Assembly: GCF_051216895.1 (NCBI RefSeq)
Contig: NZ_JBPKAO010000001.1
Span: 1 to 64,000, forward strand
Length of the DNA: 64,000 bases
Direction: 5' to 3'
Source: Aquipuribacter sp051216895
GTDB lineage: Bacteria > Actinomycetota > Actinomycetes > Actinomycetales > JBBAYJ01
The notes beneath the pieces were generated by a model, which made no database searches, was not told the origin of the DNA, and worked only from the letters and a program-made list of their open reading frames with translations. Position 1 is the first letter of the stretch. Every line of letters starts with the position of its first letter. Positions 17,974 through 26,379 of the stretch are shown piece after piece. Position numbers and translations under genes: made by a program.

Positions 17974-18849
17974 GTGCGTGTCGGCGTGGTCATCCTCCCG
18001 CAGCAGCGCTGGGTCGACGCCGCCGGGATGTGGCGTCGCGCCGAGGAGCTGGGCTTCGACCACGCCTGGACCTACGACCACCTGTCGTGGCGGACCCTGC
18101 GCGACGAGCCCTGGTACGCGACCGTGCCCACCCTGGTGGCCGCGGCCACCGTCACCTCCCGCATCGGGCTCGGCACCTGGGTGGCCAGCCCCAACTTCCG
18201 CCATCCCGTGCCGTTCGCCAAGGAGCTGATGAGCCTGGACGACATCAGCGGCGGCCGGTTCGTGCTCGGGGTCGGGTCCGGGGGCGCCGGGGCGGACGCC
18301 ACCGTGCTGGGCGACGCACCGCTGCCGCTGCGGGCCCGGACGGCCCGGTTCGCGGAGTTCGTGGAGCTGCTGGACCACCTGCTGCGCGAGACGTCGACCA
18401 CCTGGCGCGGCGAGCACTACGCCGCCGACGACGCCCGGATGCTGCCCGGGGGCCCCAGCCGGCCCCGCCTGCCGTTCGTGGTCGCCGCCAACGGACCACG
18501 GGGCATGGCCCTGGCCGCCCGGTTCGGCCAGGGCTGGGCCACCACCGGGCCGGCCGGGGGCGAGCCGGTCGAGCGGTGGTGGGACGGGGTGGCTGAGGCC
18601 TCGGTCCGGTTCGCGGAGACGCTGGAGGCCGCGGGCCGTGCGCCCGGTGACGTCCACCGCTACCTCAGCGTCGACGCCGGCGACTACGCGCTGAGCTCGT
18701 TGGACCACTTCCTCCGCACGGTCGACCGGGCCGCCGGGCTGGGTTTCACCGACGTCGTCACGCACTGGCCCCGCGCCCGGGGCGTGTACGCGGGCCACGA
18801 GTCGGTGCTCGACGCGGTGGCCGCGCGCCTGCCCTCGCTGCGCGGCTGA
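17974..18849 (+). CDS. LLM-class flavin-dependent oxidoreductase
   Basis: A 291-residue luciferase-like (beta/alpha)8 flavoprotein using FMN or F420. It has the N-terminal VGVVILPQQRW, the EELGFDHAWTYDH block, RIGLGTWVASPNFRHP, and DDISGGRFVLGVGSGG, all typical of F420- or FMN-dependent LLM enzymes. It is short, with a trimmed C-terminus. GTG 17974 is supported by a leaderless-type promoter. The substrate is not deducible. It diverges from the DUF3592-like gene. Confidence 0.87.
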   Translation: MRVGVVILPQQRWVDAAGMWRRAEELGFDHAWTYDHLSWRTLRDEPWYATVPTLVAAATVTSRIGLGTWVASPNFRHPVPFAKELMSLDDISGGRFVLGVGSGGAGADATVLGDAPLPLRARTARFAEFVELLDHLLRETSTTWRGEHYAADDARMLPGGPSRPRLPFVVAANGPRGMALAARFGQGWATTGPAGGEPVERWWDGVAEASVRFAETLEAAGRAPGDVHRYLSVDAGDYALSSLDHFLRTVDRAAGLGFTDVVTHWPRARGVYAGHESVLDAVAARLPSLRG

Positions 18850-18914
18850 GCGCGGCCGGGCCGCCGGTGGCGGTCCAGCACCCGGATCCGGGAAGGCGGA
18901 CCCGGGGGTCGGCG

Positions 18915-18939
18915 TTATACCTTGTGCACGGCTTCACAA
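18915..18939 (+). promoter_or_regulatory. Rex-like operator overlapping the ndh promoter
   Basis: TTGTGCACGGCTTCACAA at 18922-18939 matches the Rex operator TTGTGAA-N4-TTCACAA with one change. It directly follows a -10-like TTATAC at 18915-18920, about 73 bases before the ndh start. Rex senses the NADH/NAD ratio and commonly controls respiratory NADH dehydrogenases. Confidence 0.65.
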
Positions 18940-19012
18940 GCACTCCCGAGCAACGTTGCTCCGACCGCCACCACTGCGGCCGGGGCTCCACCCGGCTCGG
19001 AAGGACTCACGC

Positions 19013-20392
19013 ATGGGCTCCACCACCAGCACGACCGCCACCCCGCGTCACCGCGTCGTCATCGTCGGGTCCGGTTTCGGCGGGCTCTTCGCCGCCAAGA
19101 AGCTCAAGAAGGCCGACGTCGACGTCACGCTGGTCTCGCGGACCGTCCACCACCTCTTCCAGCCGCTGCTCTACCAGGTGGCGACGGGGATCCTGTCCGA
19201 GGGCGAGATCGCCCCGGCCACGCGCGAGATCCTGCGCGACCAGGGCAACGTCCGCGTCCTGCTGGGCGACGTCCTCGACGTCGACGTGGACGCCCGGTCG
19301 CTGACCTTCGCGGGCGAGGGCACCACCACGACGCTGCCCTACGACAGCCTGGTGATCGCCGCCGGCGCCGGGCAGTCCTACTTCGGCAACGGCCACTTCG
19401 CCGAGTTCGCGCCCGGCATGAAGACCGTCGACGACGCGCTCGAGCTGCGCGGCCGCATCTTCACCGCGTTCGAGCGCGCCGAGCTCGCCACCACCCCCGA
19501 GGAGCAGGCCCGGGCCCTCACCTTCGTGGTCGTCGGCGCCGGCCCCACCGGGGTCGAGATGGCCGGGCAGATCGCCGAGCTCGCCCACCGCACCCTGCGC
19601 GGGGAGTTCCGGAGCATCGCCCCGTCGACCAGCCGCATCGTGCTGCTCGACGCCGCGGACCGGGTGCTGCCGTCGTTCCACGAGAAGCTGTCGAGCGACA
19701 CCCAGGACCGGCTGCGCCGGATGGGCGTGGACGTCCGCCTCAGCACCCGCGTCACCGACGTGAACGCCAGCGGGCTGACCGTGGTCACCAAGGACGGCTC
19801 CGAGCGTCGCATCGCCGCCGAGACGACCATGTGGGCCGCCGGTGTCGAGGGCAACCCGCTGGGTCGCCTGGTGGCCGAGCGCGCCGGGGCCCAGACCGAC
19901 CGCGCCGGCCGCGTGCTGGTCGAGCCCGACACCACCGTGCCCGGCCACCCCGAGATCTTCGTCGTCGGGGACCTGATGAGCCTGGACCGCCTGCCCGGCG
20001 TGGCCCAGGTGGCCATCCAGTCCGGCCAGCACGCCGCCCGGACGATCATGGCGAGGGTGAACGGCACCGATGAGCCCGGCGCGTTCCGCTACAAGGACAA
20101 GGGCTCGATGGCGACCATCAGCCGCTTCGCCGCCGTCACCGAGATCGGCCGGATCCGCCTCACCGGGTTCGTCGCCTGGGTGGCGTGGCTGTTCGTCCAC
20201 CTGCTGTACCTGATCGGGTTCAAGAACCGCGTGACGACGCTGCTGCACTGGGCCATCAGCTTCGTCGGCCGTGGCCGCACCCAGCGCGCGGTGACCAAGC
20301 AGCAGATCGTCGCCCGGACCGTCATCGACCGCGAGGAGAGGCGCGCCGGCGAGGACCGGGAGCACGACCCGGCGGGCACCACGGCCGCCTGA
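19013..20392 (+). CDS. ndh: type II NADH dehydrogenase
   Basis: A 459-residue non-proton-pumping NADH:quinone oxidoreductase. The FAD-binding dinucleotide motif is VVIVGSGFGGLFAAKKL (about 15-31), and the second Rossmann motif for NADH is VVVGAGPTGVEMAGQ (about 170). The FAD-contacting VGDLM lies near 322 and AIQSGQHAAR, the quinone-side motif, follows. A C-terminal amphipathic/hydrophobic stretch (FVAWVAWLFVHLLYLIGF) holds it to the membrane. ATG 19013 follows ggaagga. Regulation by redox state is suggested by the Rex-like site upstream. Length and motifs fit actinobacterial Ndh. Confidence 0.92.
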   Translation: MGSTTSTTATPRHRVVIVGSGFGGLFAAKKLKKADVDVTLVSRTVHHLFQPLLYQVATGILSEGEIAPATREILRDQGNVRVLLGDVLDVDVDARSLTFAGEGTTTTLPYDSLVIAAGAGQSYFGNGHFAEFAPGMKTVDDALELRGRIFTAFERAELATTPEEQARALTFVVVGAGPTGVEMAGQIAELAHRTLRGEFRSIAPSTSRIVLLDAADRVLPSFHEKLSSDTQDRLRRMGVDVRLSTRVTDVNASGLTVVTKDGSERRIAAETTMWAAGVEGNPLGRLVAERAGAQTDRAGRVLVEPDTTVPGHPEIFVVGDLMSLDRLPGVAQVAIQSGQHAARTIMARVNGTDEPGAFRYKDKGSMATISRFAAVTEIGRIRLTGFVAWVAWLFVHLLYLIGFKNRVTTLLHWAISFVGRGRTQRAVTKQQIVARTVIDREERRAGEDREHDPAGTTAA

Positions 20393-20502
20393 GGGGCCGG
20401 GGACCACCACCGGACCGCGTCGTGCCGGTCGGCCGCACATCCGTCGGGCGGTCGGTCCGGTGTGTACGGTTCCGGAGGGCTCGGCGACGGACGGGAGGCA
20501 GC

Positions 20503-20733
20503 GTGGCGGCACGGGTGCGCACCCCCTGGGGCGAGGGTCGACGACTGCGCCTGCAGCTGGTGGGCGCCGCCACCCGCCTGCTGGAGTCCGACCCGGGCGC
20601 GGTGACCCCGCGCGGGGTGGCGCGCGGGGCGGGCGTGACCGCGACGGGCGTCGTCGCCGGGGCCTACCCGTGGCCGCCCCCGGACGAGCACGTCGACCTG
20701 GTCCTCGCGGGGCTGCTGGACCGGGCCGCATGA
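20503..20733 (+). CDS. stand-alone TetR-type HTH protein
   Basis: Only 76 residues: the sequence LRLQLVGAATRLLESDP and TPRGVARGAGVTATGVV is the N-terminal helix-turn-helix of a TetR regulator, but the ligand-binding domain is missing. GTG 20503 has a gggaggcag site. Its stop overlaps the ATG of the acetyltransferase gene by four bases (ATGA). It could be a reduced regulator that keeps DNA binding, or a remnant. The strong ribosome site and coupling favour a translated gene. Confidence 0.65.
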   Translation: MAARVRTPWGEGRRLRLQLVGAATRLLESDPGAVTPRGVARGAGVTATGVVAGAYPWPPPDEHVDLVLAGLLDRAA

Positions 20734-21377
20734 GCGAGCCGGTCCCCGCGCGCCGACGCCGCGGTCGCGGCGGCTCCATCCGCCCCTACCGCCGCTCCGA
20801 CGACGCCGGCCTGGCGGAGGTCTGCCTGCGTACGGCGGCCGACGGCGACGACGCGAGCGGCGACCACGCCGAACCGGCACTGCCCGGCGCGGTGTACGCG
20901 ATCCCGTACGTGCGGTTCGAGCCGGACCTGTGCCTGGTGCTCGACGACGGCACCCGCGCGGGTCGGGTGGCGGGCTACGTCCTGGGCACCAGCGACACCG
21001 TCGCGTTCGAGCAGTGGTGCGACCGGGCGTGGTGGCCGGAGGCCCGACGCCGGTACCCGGTGGAGCAGCAGGCGCCCGGGTCGGCCGACGAGCGGCTCTC
21101 CCGCCTCGTGCAGCAGGGCGTGAGCACCCCCCGGTCGATCACCGACCGCTACCCCGCCCACCTGCACGTCGACCTGCTGCCATCCGTGCAGGGCGAGGGC
21201 TGGGGCCGACGGCTGCTGGAGCGGTTCTTCGTCGCCGCAGCCGGCGCGGGCGCGGGCGGGGTGCACGTGGGGGTGAGCGCGGGCAACGACCGGGCGATCG
21301 CCTTCTACGCGCGGCTGGGCTTCCACCTGGTCGAGCGGACGGACGAGGCGCTGGTCCTGGGCCGTCCGCTGCCCTGA
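20730..21377 (+). CDS. GNAT-family N-acetyltransferase
   Basis: A 215-residue acetyl-CoA-dependent transferase. An Arg-rich N-terminus leads into IRPYRRSDDAGLAEVCLRT; the acetyl-CoA loop is VQGEGWGRRLLERF (about 151-164) and the C-terminal NDRAIAFYARLGFHLVE is the standard GNAT ending. It resembles actinobacterial proteins related to the acetyltransferase-like domain of hexosaminidase-type enzymes. Substrate unknown. Coupled to the small HTH gene by ATGA. Confidence 0.85.
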   Translation: MSEPVPARRRRGRGGSIRPYRRSDDAGLAEVCLRTAADGDDASGDHAEPALPGAVYAIPYVRFEPDLCLVLDDGTRAGRVAGYVLGTSDTVAFEQWCDRAWWPEARRRYPVEQQAPGSADERLSRLVQQGVSTPRSITDRYPAHLHVDLLPSVQGEGWGRRLLERFFVAAAGAGAGGVHVGVSAGNDRAIAFYARLGFHLVERTDEALVLGRPLP

Positions 21378-21391
21378 GCTGTCGACGAGGG

Positions 21392-21470
21392 CGTACCGAC
21401 CAGCGACGGCCGAGGCCCGCACCTGCGGTGGTGACCGTCGAGGGTGCGTGTCGTGTCGCTGGTCGGTACG
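21392..21470. repeat. 16-bp perfect inverted repeat with 47-base spacer
   Basis: CGTACCGACCAGCGAC at 21392-21407 is exactly the reverse complement of 21455-21470. Immediately after the right arm, 21471 onward carries short direct repeats of gggtgggtcggcc type. It lies between the convergent GNAT and TPR genes, so a terminator or a small mobile-type element are both possible. No open frame lies within. Confidence 0.6.
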
Positions 21471-21515
21471 GGTGGGTCGGCCCGGGTGGGTCGGCCCGGG
21501 TCGGGGTCGTCCGCC

Positions 21516-21836
21516 TCAGGCGTCCATCGCGTCGGCGATGCGGTCCTGGGCCGCGGCCTCGTCGCGACGGGACTGCCGGCGCAGGGTCCGCGCCAGGCCA
21601 CGGCGGGCCCAGACGTCGGTGGGGTCGAGCTCGACGAGGGTGCTGAACGCCGCCTCGGCCTTGGTCAGCTGGGCGGAGTCGAAGCAGGCGCGGGCCAGGT
21701 CCGTGTGGACGGCCCGGTCGGTGGGCGCGAGGGCTGCGGCGTGGCCGAGCATGCCGGCCGCCGTCGTCGGGTCACCGGCGGCCAGGAACATCCTGCCCCT
21801 GGTGACGACGTCGTAGAGGTCGGTCGGGGTTGTCAT
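21516..21836 (-). CDS. tetratricopeptide-repeat protein
   Basis: A 106-residue all-helical protein with about three TPR-like units (GRMFLAAGDPTTAAGMLGHAAALAPTD; TDLARACFDSAQLTKAEAAF; RRGLARTLRRQSRRDEA, described here in parts). TPR proteins act as small scaffolds. No catalytic domain. Upstream neighbour on the same strand is the Lrp-type regulator. Confidence 0.75.
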   Translation of the reverse strand: MTTPTDLYDVVTRGRMFLAAGDPTTAAGMLGHAAALAPTDRAVHTDLARACFDSAQLTKAEAAFSTLVELDPTDVWARRGLARTLRRQSRRDEAAAQDRIADAMDA

Positions 21837-21905
21837 GCCGGTCTCAACACGCAGGTCGGGGGGTCTGTTCCCGCCAGGTTGAGCAGGGTGCGCTCAAGAC
21901 CGGTC

Positions 21906-22343
21906 TCAAGTCCGCAGCACGCCGCGGCTGAGGACGATGGCGGACTTGGTGCGGACCACCGCGGGGTCCGCTCCGATCCGCTCCAGCACCCGCTCGAAGT
22001 CGTGGACGCTGGTCGCCCGGACGTGCACGAGCGCGTCGGCCTCGCCCGAGATCGTGGCCGCGGACACCACCTGCGGGTGCCGTGCGGCCACCGCCATCAC
22101 GGCCGCCGGTGTCGTGCTGGGTGCGCACCACAGCTCGACGTAGGCCTCGGTGGTCCAGCCCAGCGCCTCGGGGTCCACGACGGCCGAGAACCCCGTGATC
22201 ACCCCGGCGTCGAGCATCCGGTCGACCCGTCGCTTGACCGCGGAGGCCGACAGCCCGACGCGCCCTCCGACGGCGGCGAACGACGCCCGACCGTCGTCGC
22301 GGAGCAGGGCCAGGATCCGCTCGTCGATGTCGTCGAGGCGCAT
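21906..22343 (-). CDS. Lrp/AsnC-family transcriptional regulator
   Basis: About 145 residues: N-terminal AsnC helix-turn-helix (LDDIDERILALLRDDGR ... VGLSASAVKRRVDRM) and a C-terminal RAM ligand-binding domain (AYVELWCAPST ... VVSAATISGEADALVHV). ATG 22343 starts with MRLDDIDERI, the family start; ATG 22358 is an alternative. It diverges from ddaH, and such regulators commonly control an adjacent amino-acid gene, here presumably arginine derivative/ornithine metabolism. Confidence 0.88.
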   Translation of the reverse strand: MRLDDIDERILALLRDDGRASFAAVGGRVGLSASAVKRRVDRMLDAGVITGFSAVVDPEALGWTTEAYVELWCAPSTTPAAVMAVAARHPQVVSAATISGEADALVHVRATSVHDFERVLERIGADPAVVRTKSAIVLSRGVLRT

Positions 22344-22345
22344 CA

Positions 22346-22385
22346 CGCAATGATGCACCCCTCGTGTCCGATAAGGCGCAACGAT
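22346..22385. promoter_or_regulatory. in-phase direct repeats between lrp and ddaH
   Basis: CGCAATGAT (22346-22354) and CGCAACGAT (22377-22385) are spaced 31 bases apart, three helical turns, between the divergent genes. It is a candidate Lrp-type operator; weak evidence. Confidence 0.3.
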
Positions 22386-22435
22386 CGAGCGCCACCACGC
22401 ACGTTCACCCCCTGACCGGTGCGCCTCGGCGCCCG

Positions 22436-22441
22436 TACCGT
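22436..22441 (+). promoter_or_regulatory. -10 element TACCGT of a leaderless transcript
   Basis: TACCGT lies six bases before GTG 22448, with no ribosome site, supporting that start for ddaH. Confidence 0.5.
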
Positions 22442-22447
22442 CATGCC

Positions 22448-23305
22448 GTGACCGCTGTGCTTCCCGGGGAGCGTCTCGCCCCCGAGCCCCTGCCCGGTGA
22501 CCGCGTCGCGGTCCGCCGGACCTTCCTCATGTGCCGGCCCGTCCACTTCGCGGTCGAGTACGCCATCAACGCCTGGATGACCCCGGGCGTGGACGTCGAC
22601 ACCGACCTGGCCGTCCGGCAGTGGGAGGGCCTGCGGGACGCCTACCGCGACCTGGGCCACACCGTCCACGAGCTCGACCCCGTCCCCGGGCTGCCCGACA
22701 TGGTGTTCGCCGCCAACGGGGCCTTCGTCGTGGACGGCGTCGCCGTGGGCGCCCGGTTCGCCCACCCCGAGCGGGCCGGTGAGGCCCCGGCCCACGCGAC
22801 CTGGCTCCAGGCCAACGGCTTCGGCGAGGTGCACCCCACCCAGGACGTCCACGAGGGCGAGGGCGACCTGACCGTCGTCGGCGACCTGGTGCTGGCCGGG
22901 ACGGGTTTCCGCACCCAGCGCGGCGCGCACGCGGAGATCCAGGAGCGGACGGGCCGCCCGGTGATCGGGCTGGAGCTGGTCGACCCGCGGTTCTACCACC
23001 TGGACACCGCGCTGTTCCCGCTCGACGACACCACGGTCGCGTGGTTCCCGGGTGCGTTCTCGCCCGGTTCGCGGTCGGTGCTGCGGCGGCTGTTCCCCGA
23101 CTCCGTCGAGGCGAACGAGGACGACGCCCTGGTGCTGGGGCTGAACTCGGTGAGCGACGGCCGCCACGTCGTGATGCCGGCCGCGGCCACCGGGCTCGCC
23201 GACCAGCTGTCCGAGCGGGGCTTCGTACCCGTCCCGGTCGAGCTGGGCGAGCTGCTCAAGGGCGGCGGCGGGCCCAAGTGCTGCACGTCGGAGCTGCGCC
23301 GCTAG
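22448..23305 (+). CDS. ddaH: dimethylargininase
   Basis: A 285-residue guanidino-group-modifying enzyme that hydrolyses N-omega-methylated arginines to citrulline plus methylamines. The N-terminal RTFLMCRPVHFAVEYAINAW block, the Glu/Asp-containing HEGEGDLTVVGD, the catalytic His in PRFYHLDTA, and the C-terminal GGGGPKCCTSELRR with the nucleophilic Cys (278-279) are all present. GTG 22448 is preferred over a GTG at 22364, as the extra residues do not look like the family. In many actinobacteria ddaH is followed by ornithine aminotransferase (rocD); here it is followed by an unrelated convergent ABC gene. An Lrp regulator diverges from it. Confidence 0.9.
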   Translation: MTAVLPGERLAPEPLPGDRVAVRRTFLMCRPVHFAVEYAINAWMTPGVDVDTDLAVRQWEGLRDAYRDLGHTVHELDPVPGLPDMVFAANGAFVVDGVAVGARFAHPERAGEAPAHATWLQANGFGEVHPTQDVHEGEGDLTVVGDLVLAGTGFRTQRGAHAEIQERTGRPVIGLELVDPRFYHLDTALFPLDDTTVAWFPGAFSPGSRSVLRRLFPDSVEANEDDALVLGLNSVSDGRHVVMPAAATGLADQLSERGFVPVPVELGELLKGGGGPKCCTSELRR

Positions 23306-23374
23306 GTCCGCCGCCCCGCGCTCCGCCGCCCCGTCGTCCGGCCTCCCCGGGTGGTGGGGTCCGGCAGCGGTGGC

Positions 23375-24166
23375 TCAGGCGATCTCGCGACGCAGCAGCC
23401 GCAACCAGCCCAGGACGAAGGGGACCCCCGCCCACAGCGCGGTCGTTGTGCCCACGCGGGCCCACTCCCCGGCGTCCATGGCCTCCGGCGCCAGCAGCGG
23501 GAACGACGCGGTGCCGAGGTCGATCCAGACACCGATGTCCGCCAGGGACGGCACGAGGAGGATCACCGGCGACAGCAGGCTCGGCAGCAGCAGGTAGGCG
23601 ACCACACCCAGCGGCGTGTTCTGGGCGAGCAGACCGAACCCCACGCCCACGAGCACGAACACCAGCTGCGCGACGAGCAGCTGGGCGAGCACGGGCCAGT
23701 CGACCGCCCACGAGGTGCCGGGCTCGATCGCCGTGGCGACGCCGGTCGCGACCAACGACAGCAGCAGGGCCACCAGCGCGCCCAGGACCGCCAGGACGAG
23801 CGCCGCCGCGGTCTTGGCCAGCACGAACCGGTGCCGGGAGGGGACCAGCGCGAACGTGGTCAACGTGGTGCGCTGGGAGAACTCGCCGCTGACCAGCAGC
23901 ACCCCGAGCACGGGCAGCAGCAGCGACAGCGGCAGCGCGGCGTAGGCCGCGAACGTCGACAGCGACCACTGCGCCTCGGCCACGAAGCCGAGGGCCAGCG
24001 CCAGGGCACCGACGACCAGGGCGACGGTGACGCCGAGGATCCAGCGCCCGGTCAGGGTGTCGACCGACTTGCGGAGCTCGACGGCGACGAGGGTCCCGGG
24101 GCCCGGACCCTTGATCTCCAGCGGGGCGAGGTCGACCGCGGGGTCGGGGTTGAGAGCGGTGCTCAT
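23375..24166 (-). CDS. ABC-2 type transporter permease
   Basis: A 263-residue membrane protein with six probable helices, the first after VAVELRKSVDTLTGRW, and the SGEFSQRTTLTTFALVPSR segment typical of ABC-2 exporter permeases in bacitracin/daunorubicin-type systems. Its ATG overlaps the ATPase gene stop by four bases. Probably exports a hydrophobic or toxic molecule; the adjacent two-component system may control it. Confidence 0.85.
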   Translation of the reverse strand: MSTALNPDPAVDLAPLEIKGPGPGTLVAVELRKSVDTLTGRWILGVTVALVVGALALALGFVAEAQWSLSTFAAYAALPLSLLLPVLGVLLVSGEFSQRTTLTTFALVPSRHRFVLAKTAAALVLAVLGALVALLLSLVATGVATAIEPGTSWAVDWPVLAQLLVAQLVFVLVGVGFGLLAQNTPLGVVAYLLLPSLLSPVILLVPSLADIGVWIDLGTASFPLLAPEAMDAGEWARVGTTTALWAGVPFVLGWLRLLRREIA

Positions 24167-24909
24167 CGGTGGGCTCCTTCGGGGCTGGTGGGGCTGCTGG
24201 GGTTCGGGCTGGTCGGGTCGGTGAGCCGGAAGAAGTACTCCTCCAGGTCGTCCTGGCCCTCGAGCAGCTGGGCCGTGGGGCCGGCGGCGACGATGCGGCC
24301 GCCGCCGATGACGACGAGGCGGTCGGCGACGGCCGCCACCTCGCCCAGCAGGTGCGAGGACAGCAGCACCGTGCCGCCGCCGTCGGCGAACTGCCGCACC
24401 AGGCCTCGCATCCAGCGGATGCCCTGCGGGTCGAGGCCGTTGGCCGGCTCGTCCAGGACGAGGACGTCGGGGTCGCCGAGCAGGGCGTAGGCCAGGCCGA
24501 GCCGCTGCCGCATGCCCAGGGAGTACTTCCCCACCCGCTTGCGGGAGGCGGGGCCGGCCAGCCCGACCAGCTCGAGCAGCTCGTCGGCGCGGCCCGCGGG
24601 CACGCCCAGGACCTGTGCGCCCAGGCGCAGCGTCTCTCGACCGGTCCGGCCGCTGTGCTGCGCGGACGCGTCGAGCATCACCCCGACGACGCGTCCCGGG
24701 TTGGGCAGGCGACGGAACGGGACACCCGCGACCGTCGCGGTGCCGGAGTCGATCGGGCTGAGACCGGTCAGCATGCGCAGCGTGGTGGTCTTGCCCGCGC
24801 CGTTGGGCCCCAGGAACCCCGTCACCGTGCCGGGCGGGCAGGAGAAGGACACGTCGTGCACCACGGTCGTCGACCCGAAGTGCTTGGTCAGGTTGCTCGC
24901 TTCGATCAT
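24163..24909 (-). CDS. ABC transporter ATP-binding protein
   Basis: A 248-residue ATPase. Walker A GPNGAGKTT, signature YSLGMRQRLGLA, Walker B DVLVLDEPANGLDPQG, switch His in LLSSHLLGE. ATG 24909 (MIEASNLTKHFG) is chosen; a longer frame upstream overlaps the promoter and lacks ABC features. A Pro/Ser-rich tail follows residue 230. Coupled by ATGA to the permease. Together they form a two-gene ABC-2 exporter next to a divergent histidine kinase/regulator pair. Confidence 0.92.
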   Translation of the reverse strand: MIEASNLTKHFGSTTVVHDVSFSCPPGTVTGFLGPNGAGKTTTLRMLTGLSPIDSGTATVAGVPFRRLPNPGRVVGVMLDASAQHSGRTGRETLRLGAQVLGVPAGRADELLELVGLAGPASRKRVGKYSLGMRQRLGLAYALLGDPDVLVLDEPANGLDPQGIRWMRGLVRQFADGGGTVLLSSHLLGEVAAVADRLVVIGGGRIVAAGPTAQLLEGQDDLEEYFFRLTDPTSPNPSSPTSPEGAHR

Positions 24910-25035
24910 GGCTCGACCTTCGCCGTCGGAACCCCCCGCCGGCAGCGGCCGTGGGTCTGCGCCGACGGTCCGAAGGTCGACGTCCAGACCGGCGACCATC
25001 GACCTATGGCGGTGCCGCCTGTCGCCCCACGGTCC

Positions 25036-25041
25036 TAGCCT
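25036..25041 (+). promoter_or_regulatory. -10 element TAGCCT of a leaderless transcript
   Basis: TAGCCT sits six bases before GTG 25048 of the histidine kinase; no ribosome site is seen. Confidence 0.5.
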
Positions 25042-25047
25042 GGACCG

Positions 25048-26379
25048 GTGGGAGCGGGGACGGTGCAGGTCGTGGGCAGGACCTCCGACGACGCCACGCC
25101 GGTCGGGACCGGGTCCCGCGCGTCCGGCGTCGGGCAGTGGACCTCACCCACGGGTGAGGTCCGCCGACGCCGGAGCCGCCGCGACTGGGTGGTCGACTCC
25201 CTGGTCTTCGTCCTCGCCGTGCTCGGCGGGCTGCTCATGCTCGTGATCGCCAGCACCCCCGTCGAGGACGCCGGGGTCGTGCCCTTCACGCCGTTGACCG
25301 CGACGGCGGACGTCGCGCTCGGGGCGCTGGCGTGCCTGTCGCTGTGGTGGCGGCGGCGGTACCCGGTGACGCTGACCCTGCTGACGACGGCGGTGTCGGT
25401 GGTGTCGACGTCGTCGGTGTTCGCCGTGATGGCGCTGGTGTTCACCGTGGCCCTGCACCGCCGCTGGGTGTGGACGGTGCCCGTGATCGCGGCCCAGGTC
25501 GTGGCGTCCCTCGCCTACTGGCTGGCCTGGACCGACGGCAGCCTGGGCTGGCTCGTCGGCCTGACCTTCGTCTTCGCCGGCGTGGCCATGCTCGCCGCGG
25601 TCGTCGCCCTCGGGATGTTCGTGCGGGCCCGTCGCCAGCTGATGGCCTCGCTGCGCGAGCGCGCCGAGCGGGCCGAGGCGGAGCAGGCCCGCTCGGCCCA
25701 GGCCGCCCGGCTGGGCGAGCGCACCCGGATCGCGCGGGAGATGCACGACGTGCTCGCCCACCGCATCTCCCTGGTCAGCATGCACGCCGGGGCCCTGGAG
25801 TTCCGGCCCGACGCGGAGCCCGACGAGGTGGCCGTGGCCGCGGGGATCATCCGGCACAACGCCCACCTGGCCCTGGAGGACCTGCGCGAGGTGATCGGCG
25901 TCCTGCGCTCGGACCCCGCCCTGCCCGACGCCACCGACACCGACTCCGGGTCGCGGCCCCAGCCGTCGCTGGACGCGCTGGAGGCGCTGCTGGCCGAGAC
26001 CCGCGGGACCGGCGCGACCGTGCAGTCCGAGGTCGACCTGCCCGAGGACGGCACCGCGGACCTGCCGCTGACGACCAGCCGGACGGCCTACCGGGTCCTG
26101 CAGGAGGGCCTGACCAACGCCCGCAAGCACGGTCGCGGCGGCGTGGTGCGGGTCCGCGTGGCCGGGCGTCCCGGGGAGGGCGTGAGCGTCGAGGTCAGCA
26201 ACGCGCTGCGGCCCGCGCACGGCGCACCGGGGTCCGGGACGGTTCCGACGGGGCAGGTGCCCGGGGCCGGGCGAGGACTGGTGGGTCTGGCCGAACGGAC
26301 CATGCTGGCCGGCGGCCGGATGGAGCACGGGGTCGAGGGGGACGCGTTCATGCTGAGGGTGTGGCTGCCGTGGGGGTGA
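25048..26379 (+). CDS. NarL-type sensor histidine kinase
   Basis: A 443-residue kinase with an N-terminal cytosolic tail, five or six membrane helices (about 48-190), a HisKA_3 domain with phospho-His in REMHDVLAHRISLVS, and an ATPase domain with N-box QEGLTNARKHGRG and the closing GRGLVGLAERTMLAGG. No large sensor domain is present, so the membrane region itself likely senses the signal. The response-regulator gene starts by GTGA overlap at its stop. The ABC exporter diverges from it and is the likely target. Confidence 0.9.
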   Translation: MGAGTVQVVGRTSDDATPVGTGSRASGVGQWTSPTGEVRRRRSRRDWVVDSLVFVLAVLGGLLMLVIASTPVEDAGVVPFTPLTATADVALGALACLSLWWRRRYPVTLTLLTTAVSVVSTSSVFAVMALVFTVALHRRWVWTVPVIAAQVVASLAYWLAWTDGSLGWLVGLTFVFAGVAMLAAVVALGMFVRARRQLMASLRERAERAEAEQARSAQAARLGERTRIAREMHDVLAHRISLVSMHAGALEFRPDAEPDEVAVAAGIIRHNAHLALEDLREVIGVLRSDPALPDATDTDSGSRPQPSLDALEALLAETRGTGATVQSEVDLPEDGTADLPLTTSRTAYRVLQEGLTNARKHGRGGVVRVRVAGRPGEGVSVEVSNALRPAHGAPGSGTVPTGQVPGAGRGLVGLAERTMLAGGRMEHGVEGDAFMLRVWLPWG

